Source: Clostridia bacterium
GTDB lineage: Bacteria; Bacillota; Clostridia; Oscillospirales; CAG-272
Assembly (NCBI GenBank): GCA_017455945.1
Contig: JAFTLM010000071.1
Coordinates: forward strand, 1-16,447
Direction of reading: 5' to 3'
Length of the DNA: 16,447 bases
Below are positions 1 through 6,593 of this stretch, one piece after another. The stretch's first letter is position 1, and every line of letters begins with the position of its first letter. The notes beneath the pieces are model-generated. The model saw only the letters and a list, made by a program, of their open reading frames with translations. It did no database searches and had not been told where the DNA came from. The position numbers and the translations under genes were made by a program.

Positions 1-8
1 TAGTGAAT

Positions 9-15
9 ACCTCCT
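9..15 (-). promoter_or_regulatory. Ribosome binding site of a gene beyond the left edge
   Basis: On the minus strand these bases read AGGAGGT, followed by eight bases (ATTCACTA) before the window ends. The site lies just downstream of the stop of the small membrane protein gene and fits the spacing seen at other starts here, so another minus-strand gene probably begins at or just past position 1. In phages of this layout an endolysin is often next; that is inference. Confidence 0.6.
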
Positions 16-16
16 A

Positions 17-274
17 TTATTTGTGAGCTTGTTTGTTGATGTGTGTTTCGAGTTGCTTGATGGCAGAGGTAACGGGACCGTCACAGCCCTGTTCCTGCAA
101 ACCTTTAAGGCAAGCAAGGACACCTTGGGTAAGGAGGAACTGCTCCTCCTTAATGGACTTGATATCCTTGTCCTGCTTTTCCTGTTTCAAGTACCACTTG
201 TAAACAGCGAATAAAACTCCGAAGATAACACCGAGTGCGGTGATTACCCCTGCAACGGTAGTGATGATTTCCAT
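17..274 (-). CDS. Small single-span membrane protein, holin-like
   Basis: An 85-residue protein. Residues about 3-25 form one hydrophobic, glycine-containing membrane segment (TTVAGVITALGVIFGVLFAV) followed by YKWYLK and a highly charged, probably cytoplasmic tail with KQEKQDKDIKSIKEE. The ATG at 274 is chosen over the longer frame opening at 346 because AAGGAGG (280-286) sits five bases upstream of it and overlaps the stop of the preceding gene, and because the extra N-terminus would lie inside that gene. Its place after the tail fibre and before the expected lysin suggests a holin or holin accessory protein. It has only one clear membrane span and no family-specific motif I recognise, so the role is inferred from position, size and topology. 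Confidence 0.6.
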   Translation of the reverse strand: MEIITTVAGVITALGVIFGVLFAVYKWYLKQEKQDKDIKSIKEEQFLLTQGVLACLKGLQEQGCDGPVTSAIKQLETHINKQAHK

Positions 275-284
275 AGCGACCTCC

Positions 285-680
285 TTAATCCTCAAACTCG
301 ATGATACCCTCAAGAGCCAACATATCGCTTGCGGTAGGAAGGTCATCGGGTGTCAAAAAGTCTCTTTCGGAAAGAGTGATAGGGGTAATGCCGTCAATCT
401 CGGTTTCCTGAAGACGGATGATTTCTGCTTCAAAGGCATCCTTGGATTTGGGGTCTTTGAGCTTAATTCTACCGTCCTCTAAAAAGACGGGGGTGCCGTC
501 TTTCTTCTTTTCGGCATAGGCTTCAACCGCTTTCTTTTCCTGCTCGACATAGAAGTCGAATTCGGATTCTACCGATTTGCGGAGTTTGACGATTTCACGA
601 AGCTTCTTGTAGTCGCTGAATCGCTTTTCCGTGAGACGTACAAGGGCGGGTTTGGTTGCGACGATTGTTTTGAGTTTCAT
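285..680 (-). CDS. Small phage protein, DUF1617-like
   Basis: A 131-residue, highly charged soluble protein. The opening MKLKTIVATKPAL, the helical Lys/Glu-rich region at about 40-60 (VESEFDFYVEQEKKAVEAYA), the central DGTPVFLEDGRIKLKD hairpin-like stretch and the acidic C-terminus ending in GIIEFED resemble the layout of DUF1617-type proteins found between tail fibre and lysis genes of Firmicutes phages. The function of that family is not known to me. The ATG overlaps the TGA of the fibre gene as ATGA, and AAGGAG lies upstream, so translation is likely coupled to the fibre. The family assignment rests on recalled resemblance rather than a catalytic motif. Confidence 0.6.
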   Translation of the reverse strand: MKLKTIVATKPALVRLTEKRFSDYKKLREIVKLRKSVESEFDFYVEQEKKAVEAYAEKKKDGTPVFLEDGRIKLKDPKSKDAFEAEIIRLQETEIDGITPITLSERDFLTPDDLPTASDMLALEGIIEFED

Positions 681-2917
681 TGTTTTTTCTCCTTTTTAGA
701 TTGTTTTGTGGTTGTGGATATCAGTTTTTTGAGAGCAGCGATTTCTGCTTTCAGCTTCTGAATTTCCCAGGTGTTCAAGGAGATAATCTCCTCATATCGA
801 ATGCCCCACACGTCGTCATCTGCGTAGGGGGCGCATACGGCAGCGAAGTCTTCAAGGGTAAGACCCGAGGAAGTAACCGCATCAGCGACCTCTTGGGCGA
901 TAAAACCAGTATGGAATCTGCCACCAGTGCCCTTGTTGTACTTAAAGATAACAGGGCGTAGTTTGTCAAAGACAGCGGAATACGCAGTGGGCATATCTGC
1001 AATGCTGTTTTTGATGTTTCGGTCGGAAGAAACGGTAATTGAGCTTGAACTCTTCCAAGTGCTACCAAGGTATCCGTAGCATTTAGCGTAGGTTGTACCA
1101 ATACGCATTTCAATGTAGCCAGAGCCCATATAACTGTAGTCGGTATCTTCAGCACTAATGGTGAAAATATTATCTCCATCAGGGTCAAGATAAGCGTGGA
1201 CGCCAAACGATGATATTCCGGTATCACCGCCACCGAAAGCTCCAAGGTTAAGCCTGTTACAAGTGCCTAATCCCCACTGGTCCATACCGATGGTAATACC
1301 ACTCCAGTTGATTTGGGTGTAAAGGCTGTTTGAGATACCGAAAAGAATGCGAGAACTCGTCATACTCAAATAGTTCTGGTTGTTGGCAGAACCAAGAGCA
1401 ATAGAGCCACCCGTAATTTTTACATTGGACGCTGTTACCGCTCCGGCAGAAGTTACATAGAAAGTTCCTGCTCCTAAGCCAATGCCGTCTGTACCAATGT
1501 AAACGCCGGCGGTAGAACTGCTATAAGATGTTTTTGTCTTATAGATAGCACTTGTAGAAATAGTGAACCCACCAATAGTTCCACCAGGGGCCTGCAACGT
1601 TCCTGAAAAATATGCAGAGGTATCGTCCACTCGAAACTTCGGGAGATAAATATACCAAGAACCATTGTTGTAGTTGGGGTTGATGTAGTAATCTTGATCC
1701 TCGTTGAAATAGATGCTTCCCGTAATAGTGACATTTTGGAATGTACCGCCGGTAGCATTTACCGTGCCTGTGATGGTTGCGGAAGTTGCGGTTAAAGCAC
1801 CTGCGGAAGTGACATAGAATGTACCCGCACCCAGACCGATGCCGTCTGTTCCGACATAAACGCCTGCGGTTGTGTTGCTGTAAGCAGTTTTGGTCTTATA
1901 CATTGAGGACGCGCCAATGGTGAATCCGCCAATCGTACCGCTTGTGCAAGTCAATGCTCCAGCTGAGGTAACATAGAAAGTTCCTGCACCGAGACCTATT
2001 CCGTCCGTACCTATATACACGCCTGCAGTTGTACTACTGTAAGAGGTTTTTGTTTTGTAAATCTTGGAGGTCGCAATGGTGAAACCGCCGATAGAACCGC
2101 TTGGAGCAGAGAGCCTACCGCTGAAGACCGCACCCGAAGCATCATCAACACGGAATCCAGGCAGGTAAATATAGTAGGAGCCGTCATCGTAGTTGGGGTC
2201 GATGTAGTATTGGTCGTTGCCCCCAAAGTACAATCTGCCCGTAACTGTCAAATAGGAGAGTTCGCCCCCGGTTGCATATACATCGCCGTAGAAATACATA
2301 GAGGATTCGTTAACTTCCATTACGGTATTGTCGTTAGCGTACAGATAAAAACCAGACGAAGTCAATGACCACCCAAAAGAGGACGAGTCTCCGCCTGTTG
2401 CACTCAATTTAGAGGCAACCGAAGCGGAAAGCGTTGTGGCTGTTTGCTGAAGGGTTGATATGCTACCCTCGGCATTTGACACACGGGTTTTTAGTCCTGT
2501 TACATCAGCGGTGAGAGAGGTAATATTCGTCTTGTTTTGGGTTACTTGAAGTGAGATGCTGGAAGCGGTCTGTTCAAGAGTTGAAACCGTGGATTCCATA
2601 TCCAGTACGGTTTCTTCTATAACACCAAGGTCGTCTTCCACGGTTTCAACACGAGTGGTGACCGCCGATACGGTGCTTGTAAGCCCATCCAGGTCGCTCC
2701 GCATCGTATTTGACTTGGTTGTGAGAGTGGAAATGTTGCTCCGCAAGGTATCGGTGCCGTTTTGCTCTTTCCAAGCCGAGCCGTTATATACGAAAGTCCG
2801 AGGGGGTGAATAGCTTGTATCCACCCACAACTGACCTTTGTAAGGGCTTGACGGCGCAGTAGTAGATGCAATGACATCGTTAAGCGAATGAATTGTGAAT
2901 TGGGCTTGTGCCTGCAT
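677..2917 (-). CDS. Tail fibre/baseplate protein with C-terminal peptidase S74 chaperone
   Basis: A 746-residue fibre-like protein. Residues 1-10 carry a QAQFTI motif shared with the upstream gene. Residues about 25-55 (GQLWVDTSYSPPRTFVYNGS) look like a small carbohydrate-binding or fibre-attachment module. Residues about 56-170 are Ser/Thr/Val-rich with heptad-like spacing, suggesting a trimeric coiled coil. Residues 228-495 hold nearly identical beta-rich repeats. Residues about 625-732 are an S74 intramolecular chaperone: SSDRNIKNSI marks the expected self-cleavage site (before Ser631), HTGFIAQEV is the second conserved block, and a C-terminal helix (IQKLKAEIAALKKLI) follows. In this family the chaperone directs trimer folding and then cuts itself off. 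AAAGGAGG lies about eight bases before the ATG. It is probably a receptor-binding fibre; the receptor cannot be told from sequence. Confidence 0.87.
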   Translation of the reverse strand: MQAQAQFTIHSLNDVIASTTAPSSPYKGQLWVDTSYSPPRTFVYNGSAWKEQNGTDTLRSNISTLTTKSNTMRSDLDGLTSTVSAVTTRVETVEDDLGVIEETVLDMESTVSTLEQTASSISLQVTQNKTNITSLTADVTGLKTRVSNAEGSISTLQQTATTLSASVASKLSATGGDSSSFGWSLTSSGFYLYANDNTVMEVNESSMYFYGDVYATGGELSYLTVTGRLYFGGNDQYYIDPNYDDGSYYIYLPGFRVDDASGAVFSGRLSAPSGSIGGFTIATSKIYKTKTSYSSTTAGVYIGTDGIGLGAGTFYVTSAGALTCTSGTIGGFTIGASSMYKTKTAYSNTTAGVYVGTDGIGLGAGTFYVTSAGALTATSATITGTVNATGGTFQNVTITGSIYFNEDQDYYINPNYNNGSWYIYLPKFRVDDTSAYFSGTLQAPGGTIGGFTISTSAIYKTKTSYSSSTAGVYIGTDGIGLGAGTFYVTSAGAVTASNVKITGGSIALGSANNQNYLSMTSSRILFGISNSLYTQINWSGITIGMDQWGLGTCNRLNLGAFGGGDTGISSFGVHAYLDPDGDNIFTISAEDTDYSYMGSGYIEMRIGTTYAKCYGYLGSTWKSSSSITVSSDRNIKNSIADMPTAYSAVFDKLRPVIFKYNKGTGGRFHTGFIAQEVADAVTSSGLTLEDFAAVCAPYADDDVWGIRYEEIISLNTWEIQKLKAEIAALKKLISTTTKQSKKEKKQ
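1433..2095 (-). repeat. Protein-level tandem repeats in the tail fibre
   Basis: Three copies of a 49-residue unit: residues 275-323 (bases 1949-2095), 328-376 (1790-1936) and 447-495 (1433-1579). Each has IGGFTI, YKTKT, TAGVY-GTDGIGLGAGTF and YVTSAGA at fixed positions. The first and third are preceded by a second shared block with YYI-PNY, YIYLP and FRVDD (residues about 237-274 and 410-446), so a larger unit of roughly 95 residues is also duplicated. At DNA level the copies differ at most synonymous positions. Confidence 0.9.
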
Positions 2918-2935
2918 CGTTAGCCCTCCTTTCGT

Positions 2936-4015
2936 TTAGATCGTGACGACCACCATAAAGGTTGCCTTGGTAGCCACATCAGAACTTGACACGGAGAGGG
3001 TTTTACCCGTCTTTTTACCGCTTGTACCCCAAGAGGTATCTACCGCGCCGTCCTTGTTGTATTTCGTCCAAGTATAGGTGCCTTTGCCGTCGGTGTCGAT
3101 TTCCGCACCCGCCTGGTAAACACACGCCGTAAGAGTAGTCGAGCCTTGACCGTTCTTAAAGACATCACCGCCCGTGGAGGTAATAACAACCTGGACGGGG
3201 TCGCTGTTGTCGATAAAGGTAGCAACGTCGGTGAACGTGCTGTTGTAGGTGTTGGATGCAGAATCCGAGTCGGTGGCAACGCAACGGAATACGGCATAGC
3301 TGTCAACTGCGGCGGCATAAATGGTAATCGTTGCGGTGGTTGTGCCTGTGTACTTACCCGAGGTGTCGGAGAGCTTCTTCCAACCCGTGCCGAAACTTGC
3401 ATCATAACCTGCGGAAGAAGAGGAAGTAACAGAGGGGTCTTGGATTGCCCACTTGTAAGAAACATTGGTGGTGTCAACCGAAGAACCTCTCCAAAGTTCT
3501 GCTTTTGCCGTAAGGGTCGCGACTTCGGTATTCTTGAACACATTACCCTGGGGAGTGGTAACGAGCAAGTCAACAATACCGCCACCGTTTACAACACGGC
3601 TGAAGGTAATGGTGAGAGGGTGAGTAATGGAAAGCCCGGTGGAGGAATCCTTGTAAGTGATAACGCAGCGATAGTCGATACCGGGGAGACCCGCCATCAC
3701 GTTTGCCTTGATGGTCAAGATATGGCTCTTTGTACCGCTCAATGCATAGTTGCCGGACGAGGTGATTGCCGTAGTCGAAGTACCCTGATACCACTTAACC
3801 GAGGTCACCGAAGAAGAGGTGATTTGGTCGGTGGTAGTACCGATAACATACAAGCTCGGCGTGAGGACGAGGTTGGTGCTCGACCAGTCGGGATTGTAGG
3901 TGTTGTTATCGGGGTTGAACATCTGCGACTTGGCGTGGTTTGAGCCGATATAACCCGTGAGGGTCAAGGCGTCATTGTAGTCAATAATCGTAAACTGACC
4001 TTGTGCTGTACTCAT
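2936..4015 (-). CDS. Ig-like-domain tail/baseplate protein
   Basis: A 359-residue Ser/Thr-rich secreted-type beta protein with no membrane segment. The N-terminus (GQFTIIDYNDALTLTGYIGS) is an attachment-like stretch partly shared with the downstream fibre. Three Ig-like modules follow at about 48-140, 148-250 and 274-359; the last two each open with VFKN after a glycine and contain a central Trp and a closing A-F strand (AVFRC, ATFMV). The same module ends the preceding Tal protein. AAAGGAG lies about nine bases upstream of the ATG. Position between Tal and the fibre indicates a baseplate or adhesion component; Ig-like domains on phage tails usually bind surface carbohydrate, which is inference here. 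Confidence 0.75.
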   Translation of the reverse strand: MSTAQGQFTIIDYNDALTLTGYIGSNHAKSQMFNPDNNTYNPDWSSTNLVLTPSLYVIGTTTDQITSSSVTSVKWYQGTSTTAITSSGNYALSGTKSHILTIKANVMAGLPGIDYRCVITYKDSSTGLSITHPLTITFSRVVNGGGIVDLLVTTPQGNVFKNTEVATLTAKAELWRGSSVDTTNVSYKWAIQDPSVTSSSSAGYDASFGTGWKKLSDTSGKYTGTTTATITIYAAAVDSYAVFRCVATDSDSASNTYNSTFTDVATFIDNSDPVQVVITSTGGDVFKNGQGSTTLTACVYQAGAEIDTDGKGTYTWTKYNKDGAVDTSWGTSGKKTGKTLSVSSSDVATKATFMVVVTI

Positions 4016-4326
4016 AGATAGTAACTCCTTTCAAATTAGCCGAGAAGGCTTTTTCTTGTGGTTGTGTCGATGAGGTCGCAGAAGAATGTAGCCCTTACAT
4101 CGACGTCGGCAGAGGTGATTTCGATGGATTTCGCACCGCCGAAATGTGCGGAATTCCATAGTGCATCGGCTTCGGCATCGTCCGAAACCCTCGTCCATAT
4201 GAATTGGTTGGGGTCAAGAGTTTCGGTGATGTTCTCGTCCCAAGAAAAAACCGTAGCCGTCAGCGTTGTGTTGATGTTTCCGTTTTTGAAGATATTTCCG
4301 TTGGAAGATGAAATCACCAGGCGGAG
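2939..4326 (-). repeat. Ig-like module shared between Tal and the next gene
   Basis: Related modules occur at the Tal C-terminus (4039-4326) and twice in the following gene (3266-3574 and 2939-3196). Each starts with a glycine followed by (N/D)(I/V)FKN, then TLTA, a W in the next strand, and ends with an A-F strand preceded by a D-V or A-V turn. Similarity is at protein level only and is interrupted by the unrelated start of the second gene. Confidence 0.7.
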
Positions 4327-5865
4327 CATCTTCTGTTCGTTTATCTCATCGATACGGCTATTGGTTTCTTCCACCTTTTCTGTGGTAGCGTAGGCACGGA
4401 GTACGACCTCGCCAGTTTCCAAGTTCCAATAGGACGATCCGTCCTGCGATGAGAGAATTCCGGCTTTGATGATGTTTGCCACCAATGTGCCGGACGTGAT
4501 AAAGTCTGCGACAATCTGTCCGTCATTCGTGATTGCCGTTTCGTAGGGACCGTTGTAGCCGTGGGAGGAAAAACCAAGACCGCCCACATTCCAACGCCAA
4601 ATGTTCACCGCATCCTCAAGGTTCGGTGAGTCCATGACGAGAAGCTCATAGGGCTGACCGATCTCGCTGTCGGTGTGGAGAACAACATAACCACCCGTCT
4701 GACCCGTGATGAGATTAGTCGCATTTTGAATGGCAGAAACCATCAAGGACGGCAACCTATCTACTTTCTCCACGGCACTTGTGATAGAGCTTTGTGTGTC
4801 CGTTACAGCATCCACAAGAGTGCTACGAACCGAACCTAACGTGATGGACACATACTTTTCCGCAAGCGTATCGTATTGGGTCTTGATTACCTTTGCCGTG
4901 GCTTTCACCCCAAGCTCGGTATGCTTGATGGTTACACGGTCGCAAAGGGATACACGCTCAAGTACCGCAGCATATTCGGGTTGCTTCCATAGCGGTTCAA
5001 AGGAAATCTTCAGCGAGGGCGATTCCACACCGAGCGGATTATTCTCGATATACTTTTCAGCCTTTGCACGGAGGTTCTCCTCGGTGATTTCCTCATCCAT
5101 CCCATAGGAGTCGGTGAAATCCTTGATGAGCGTTTTCCGCTGTACAAGGGTTGTTTCCGCTATGGGGATAATGTGTTCGATGAGGGTTACCACCGTTTCG
5201 TTTCCGTCCATATCGCTTATAACCGCATACGGAAGGAGGTCGGTGTAAACGCTTGTAAGGTCGCTGTCCTGCTCAAGGCTTGTGAGGTTCTTGCCGTATT
5301 CGATAACCACTTCCGTGCTTGTGCCTCTGCCTTGGTGGTGAAGCACTCGGAAGTTATCCCATTCAAACTCACCGCCCCAAAGGCTAATAAGCGAACCTTC
5401 CGAACCTCCAAGCACCGAGCGGATACTTTTCGGCTTGTCAACCTTGAAGTCCTTTGCTGCGGTATAGTCGGTATGGAAAGTAAAGTTGTGAGGTGTGAGT
5501 GCAGAATCAAAGACGTGTTCAATGGCAAGCTGAGGGGTGATTGCCGTTGACGTCCAGGCAGGCGTAGCAATAGCCGTGAGGTCATAGGAAATGTGCTGTG
5601 CGTAAATGGTAACGATGCCGTTGAGAGGCTTGGTGATTCGGTAAATGCGGAAGACTTGGTTTGCCGAGGTGTCATTCGGCTTTGCCTTTATAAGTCGTTC
5701 CTTTCGGATCTCACCATAGAATGCACCCGTAATGGGGTATTTCATCACGCACTCATAGGCACCGTTTCGCTCTTCGCTGACCTCGCAGGAGATTGTGTCG
5801 GCAAGAGTGCCGATGCCGTAGGTGGTGAAGTTGGTTGCATCTGCTTTGTAAAGAACAGGAATCAT
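4036..5865 (-). CDS. Tail-associated protein Tal, prophage endopeptidase tail family
   Basis: A 609-residue protein with the ATG at 5865. A GTG twelve bases earlier would add MGDG, but the ATG forms an ATGA overlap with the Dit stop and has GAGGTGG upstream, so it is preferred. Residues about 1-340 match the prophage endopeptidase tail protein layout (N-terminal ring-forming domain with LADTISCEV and YPITG, then YDLTAIA and a Glu/Lys-rich segment around 260-285). Residues about 385-480 hold the characteristic GGYVVLHTDSEIGQPYELLV, WRWNVGGLG and DGQIVADFITSGTL blocks. Residues 514-609 are an Ig-like module of the kind in the next gene. Tal sits at the tail tip below Dit, opens the distal end and can carry peptidoglycan-degrading activity. 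No enzymatic motif is obvious, so a purely structural role is possible. Confidence 0.87.
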   Translation of the reverse strand: MIPVLYKADATNFTTYGIGTLADTISCEVSEERNGAYECVMKYPITGAFYGEIRKERLIKAKPNDTSANQVFRIYRITKPLNGIVTIYAQHISYDLTAIATPAWTSTAITPQLAIEHVFDSALTPHNFTFHTDYTAAKDFKVDKPKSIRSVLGGSEGSLISLWGGEFEWDNFRVLHHQGRGTSTEVVIEYGKNLTSLEQDSDLTSVYTDLLPYAVISDMDGNETVVTLIEHIIPIAETTLVQRKTLIKDFTDSYGMDEEITEENLRAKAEKYIENNPLGVESPSLKISFEPLWKQPEYAAVLERVSLCDRVTIKHTELGVKATAKVIKTQYDTLAEKYVSITLGSVRSTLVDAVTDTQSSITSAVEKVDRLPSLMVSAIQNATNLITGQTGGYVVLHTDSEIGQPYELLVMDSPNLEDAVNIWRWNVGGLGFSSHGYNGPYETAITNDGQIVADFITSGTLVANIIKAGILSSQDGSSYWNLETGEVVLRAYATTEKVEETNSRIDEINEQKMLRLVISSSNGNIFKNGNINTTLTATVFSWDENITETLDPNQFIWTRVSDDAEADALWNSAHFGGAKSIEITSADVDVRATFFCDLIDTTTRKSLLG

Positions 5866-6593
5866 ACCATCACCCACCTCGGCATTACCTCGATACTTGT
5901 GATGCCACCGTCAAAGATGATGGCATTCTCGCCGGGATACAGCAAAGGAAAACCCTCGCCGCTAACGGTGTCGTTTTTCGGTGTCGCATCGTGGTAAAAG
6001 TTCATTAGCTCCGAGTCGCACTCGGTGTATCCGTTCAGCGTAGTGAACTCCCAAACGTTGGTGCTTGTAGGGGTCTGTATCGTCAGGTTGCCGTCACCTC
6101 TACCGTTGAGTTTGAGGTAGGGTTTTGCATTGAACGGATACGGATTTGTAAGGATGAAGTTCGATGCCGTGTAGGTCGTTTTCGTCTGTCCTGCGTAGGA
6201 ATAACGGTACGGATGACAAGTAAAGTTTACCGTAAAGGTACCTATCTTGTTTACCTGGTCGGCAATATCGAGTTTGTTGTTGAACACCGCCTTGCGGAAA
6301 AAGACGGTGTCGTAGCTGTCCGATAAGGTGTGGTAGCGGTCGGGCTGTGCATAGAGCCAAGCCTTAATCGCTGTCACCTTTTCGGAAAGCTCTTGAATGC
6401 TTCTCGCAGGGATGAAGCAAGTGTAGGAAACGGTCGTGTTGGGAAAGCGATTGTTTGAGTTAATCAGCTCACCGTCACGACCGGGGATGGATTGAAAAGC
6501 AAGGTCGAACTTCGGCGCGGAAAAGATGTTCTTACTGCTGATTCTTACGCCCATATCGGAGGAGCGAATGCCGTTGTAGATAAAATAGTTCAC
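5862..6593 (-). CDS. Distal tail protein Dit (Sipho_tail family)
   Basis: A 243-residue protein of the Dit family, which forms the hexameric hub between tail tube and tip. Family features are the opening FIYNGIRSSDMGVRI, the SIPGRDGELI block around residue 40, the helix ELSEKVTAIKAWLY, RYHTLSD around residue 97, the central strand IGTFTVNFTCHPYRYS, and the C-terminal galectin-like part with GEGFPLLYPGENAIIF. It starts at GTG (6591-6593), which overlaps the tape measure stop as GTGA; AAAGGAG precedes it by about ten bases. Its stop overlaps the Tal start as ATGA, so tape measure, Dit and Tal look translationally coupled. The order tape measure-Dit-Tal is the standard siphovirus order and supports all three calls. 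Confidence 0.93.
   Translation of the reverse strand: MNYFIYNGIRSSDMGVRISSKNIFSAPKFDLAFQSIPGRDGELINSNNRFPNTTVSYTCFIPARSIQELSEKVTAIKAWLYAQPDRYHTLSDSYDTVFFRKAVFNNKLDIADQVNKIGTFTVNFTCHPYRYSYAGQTKTTYTASNFILTNPYPFNAKPYLKLNGRGDGNLTIQTPTSTNVWEFTTLNGYTECDSELMNFYHDATPKNDTVSGEGFPLLYPGENAIIFDGGITSIEVMPRWVMV

Noticed and set aside
677..2917. Fibre as the target of a diversity-generating retroelement
   Set aside because: No reverse transcriptase, template repeat or C-type lectin variable region is present; the C-terminus is an S74 chaperone and the repeats are not adenine-directed variants.
3146..3943. 265-codon plus-strand open frame opposite the Ig-like protein
   Set aside because: Gly/Arg/Val-rich antisense shadow of a Thr/Ser-rich gene, with no domain.
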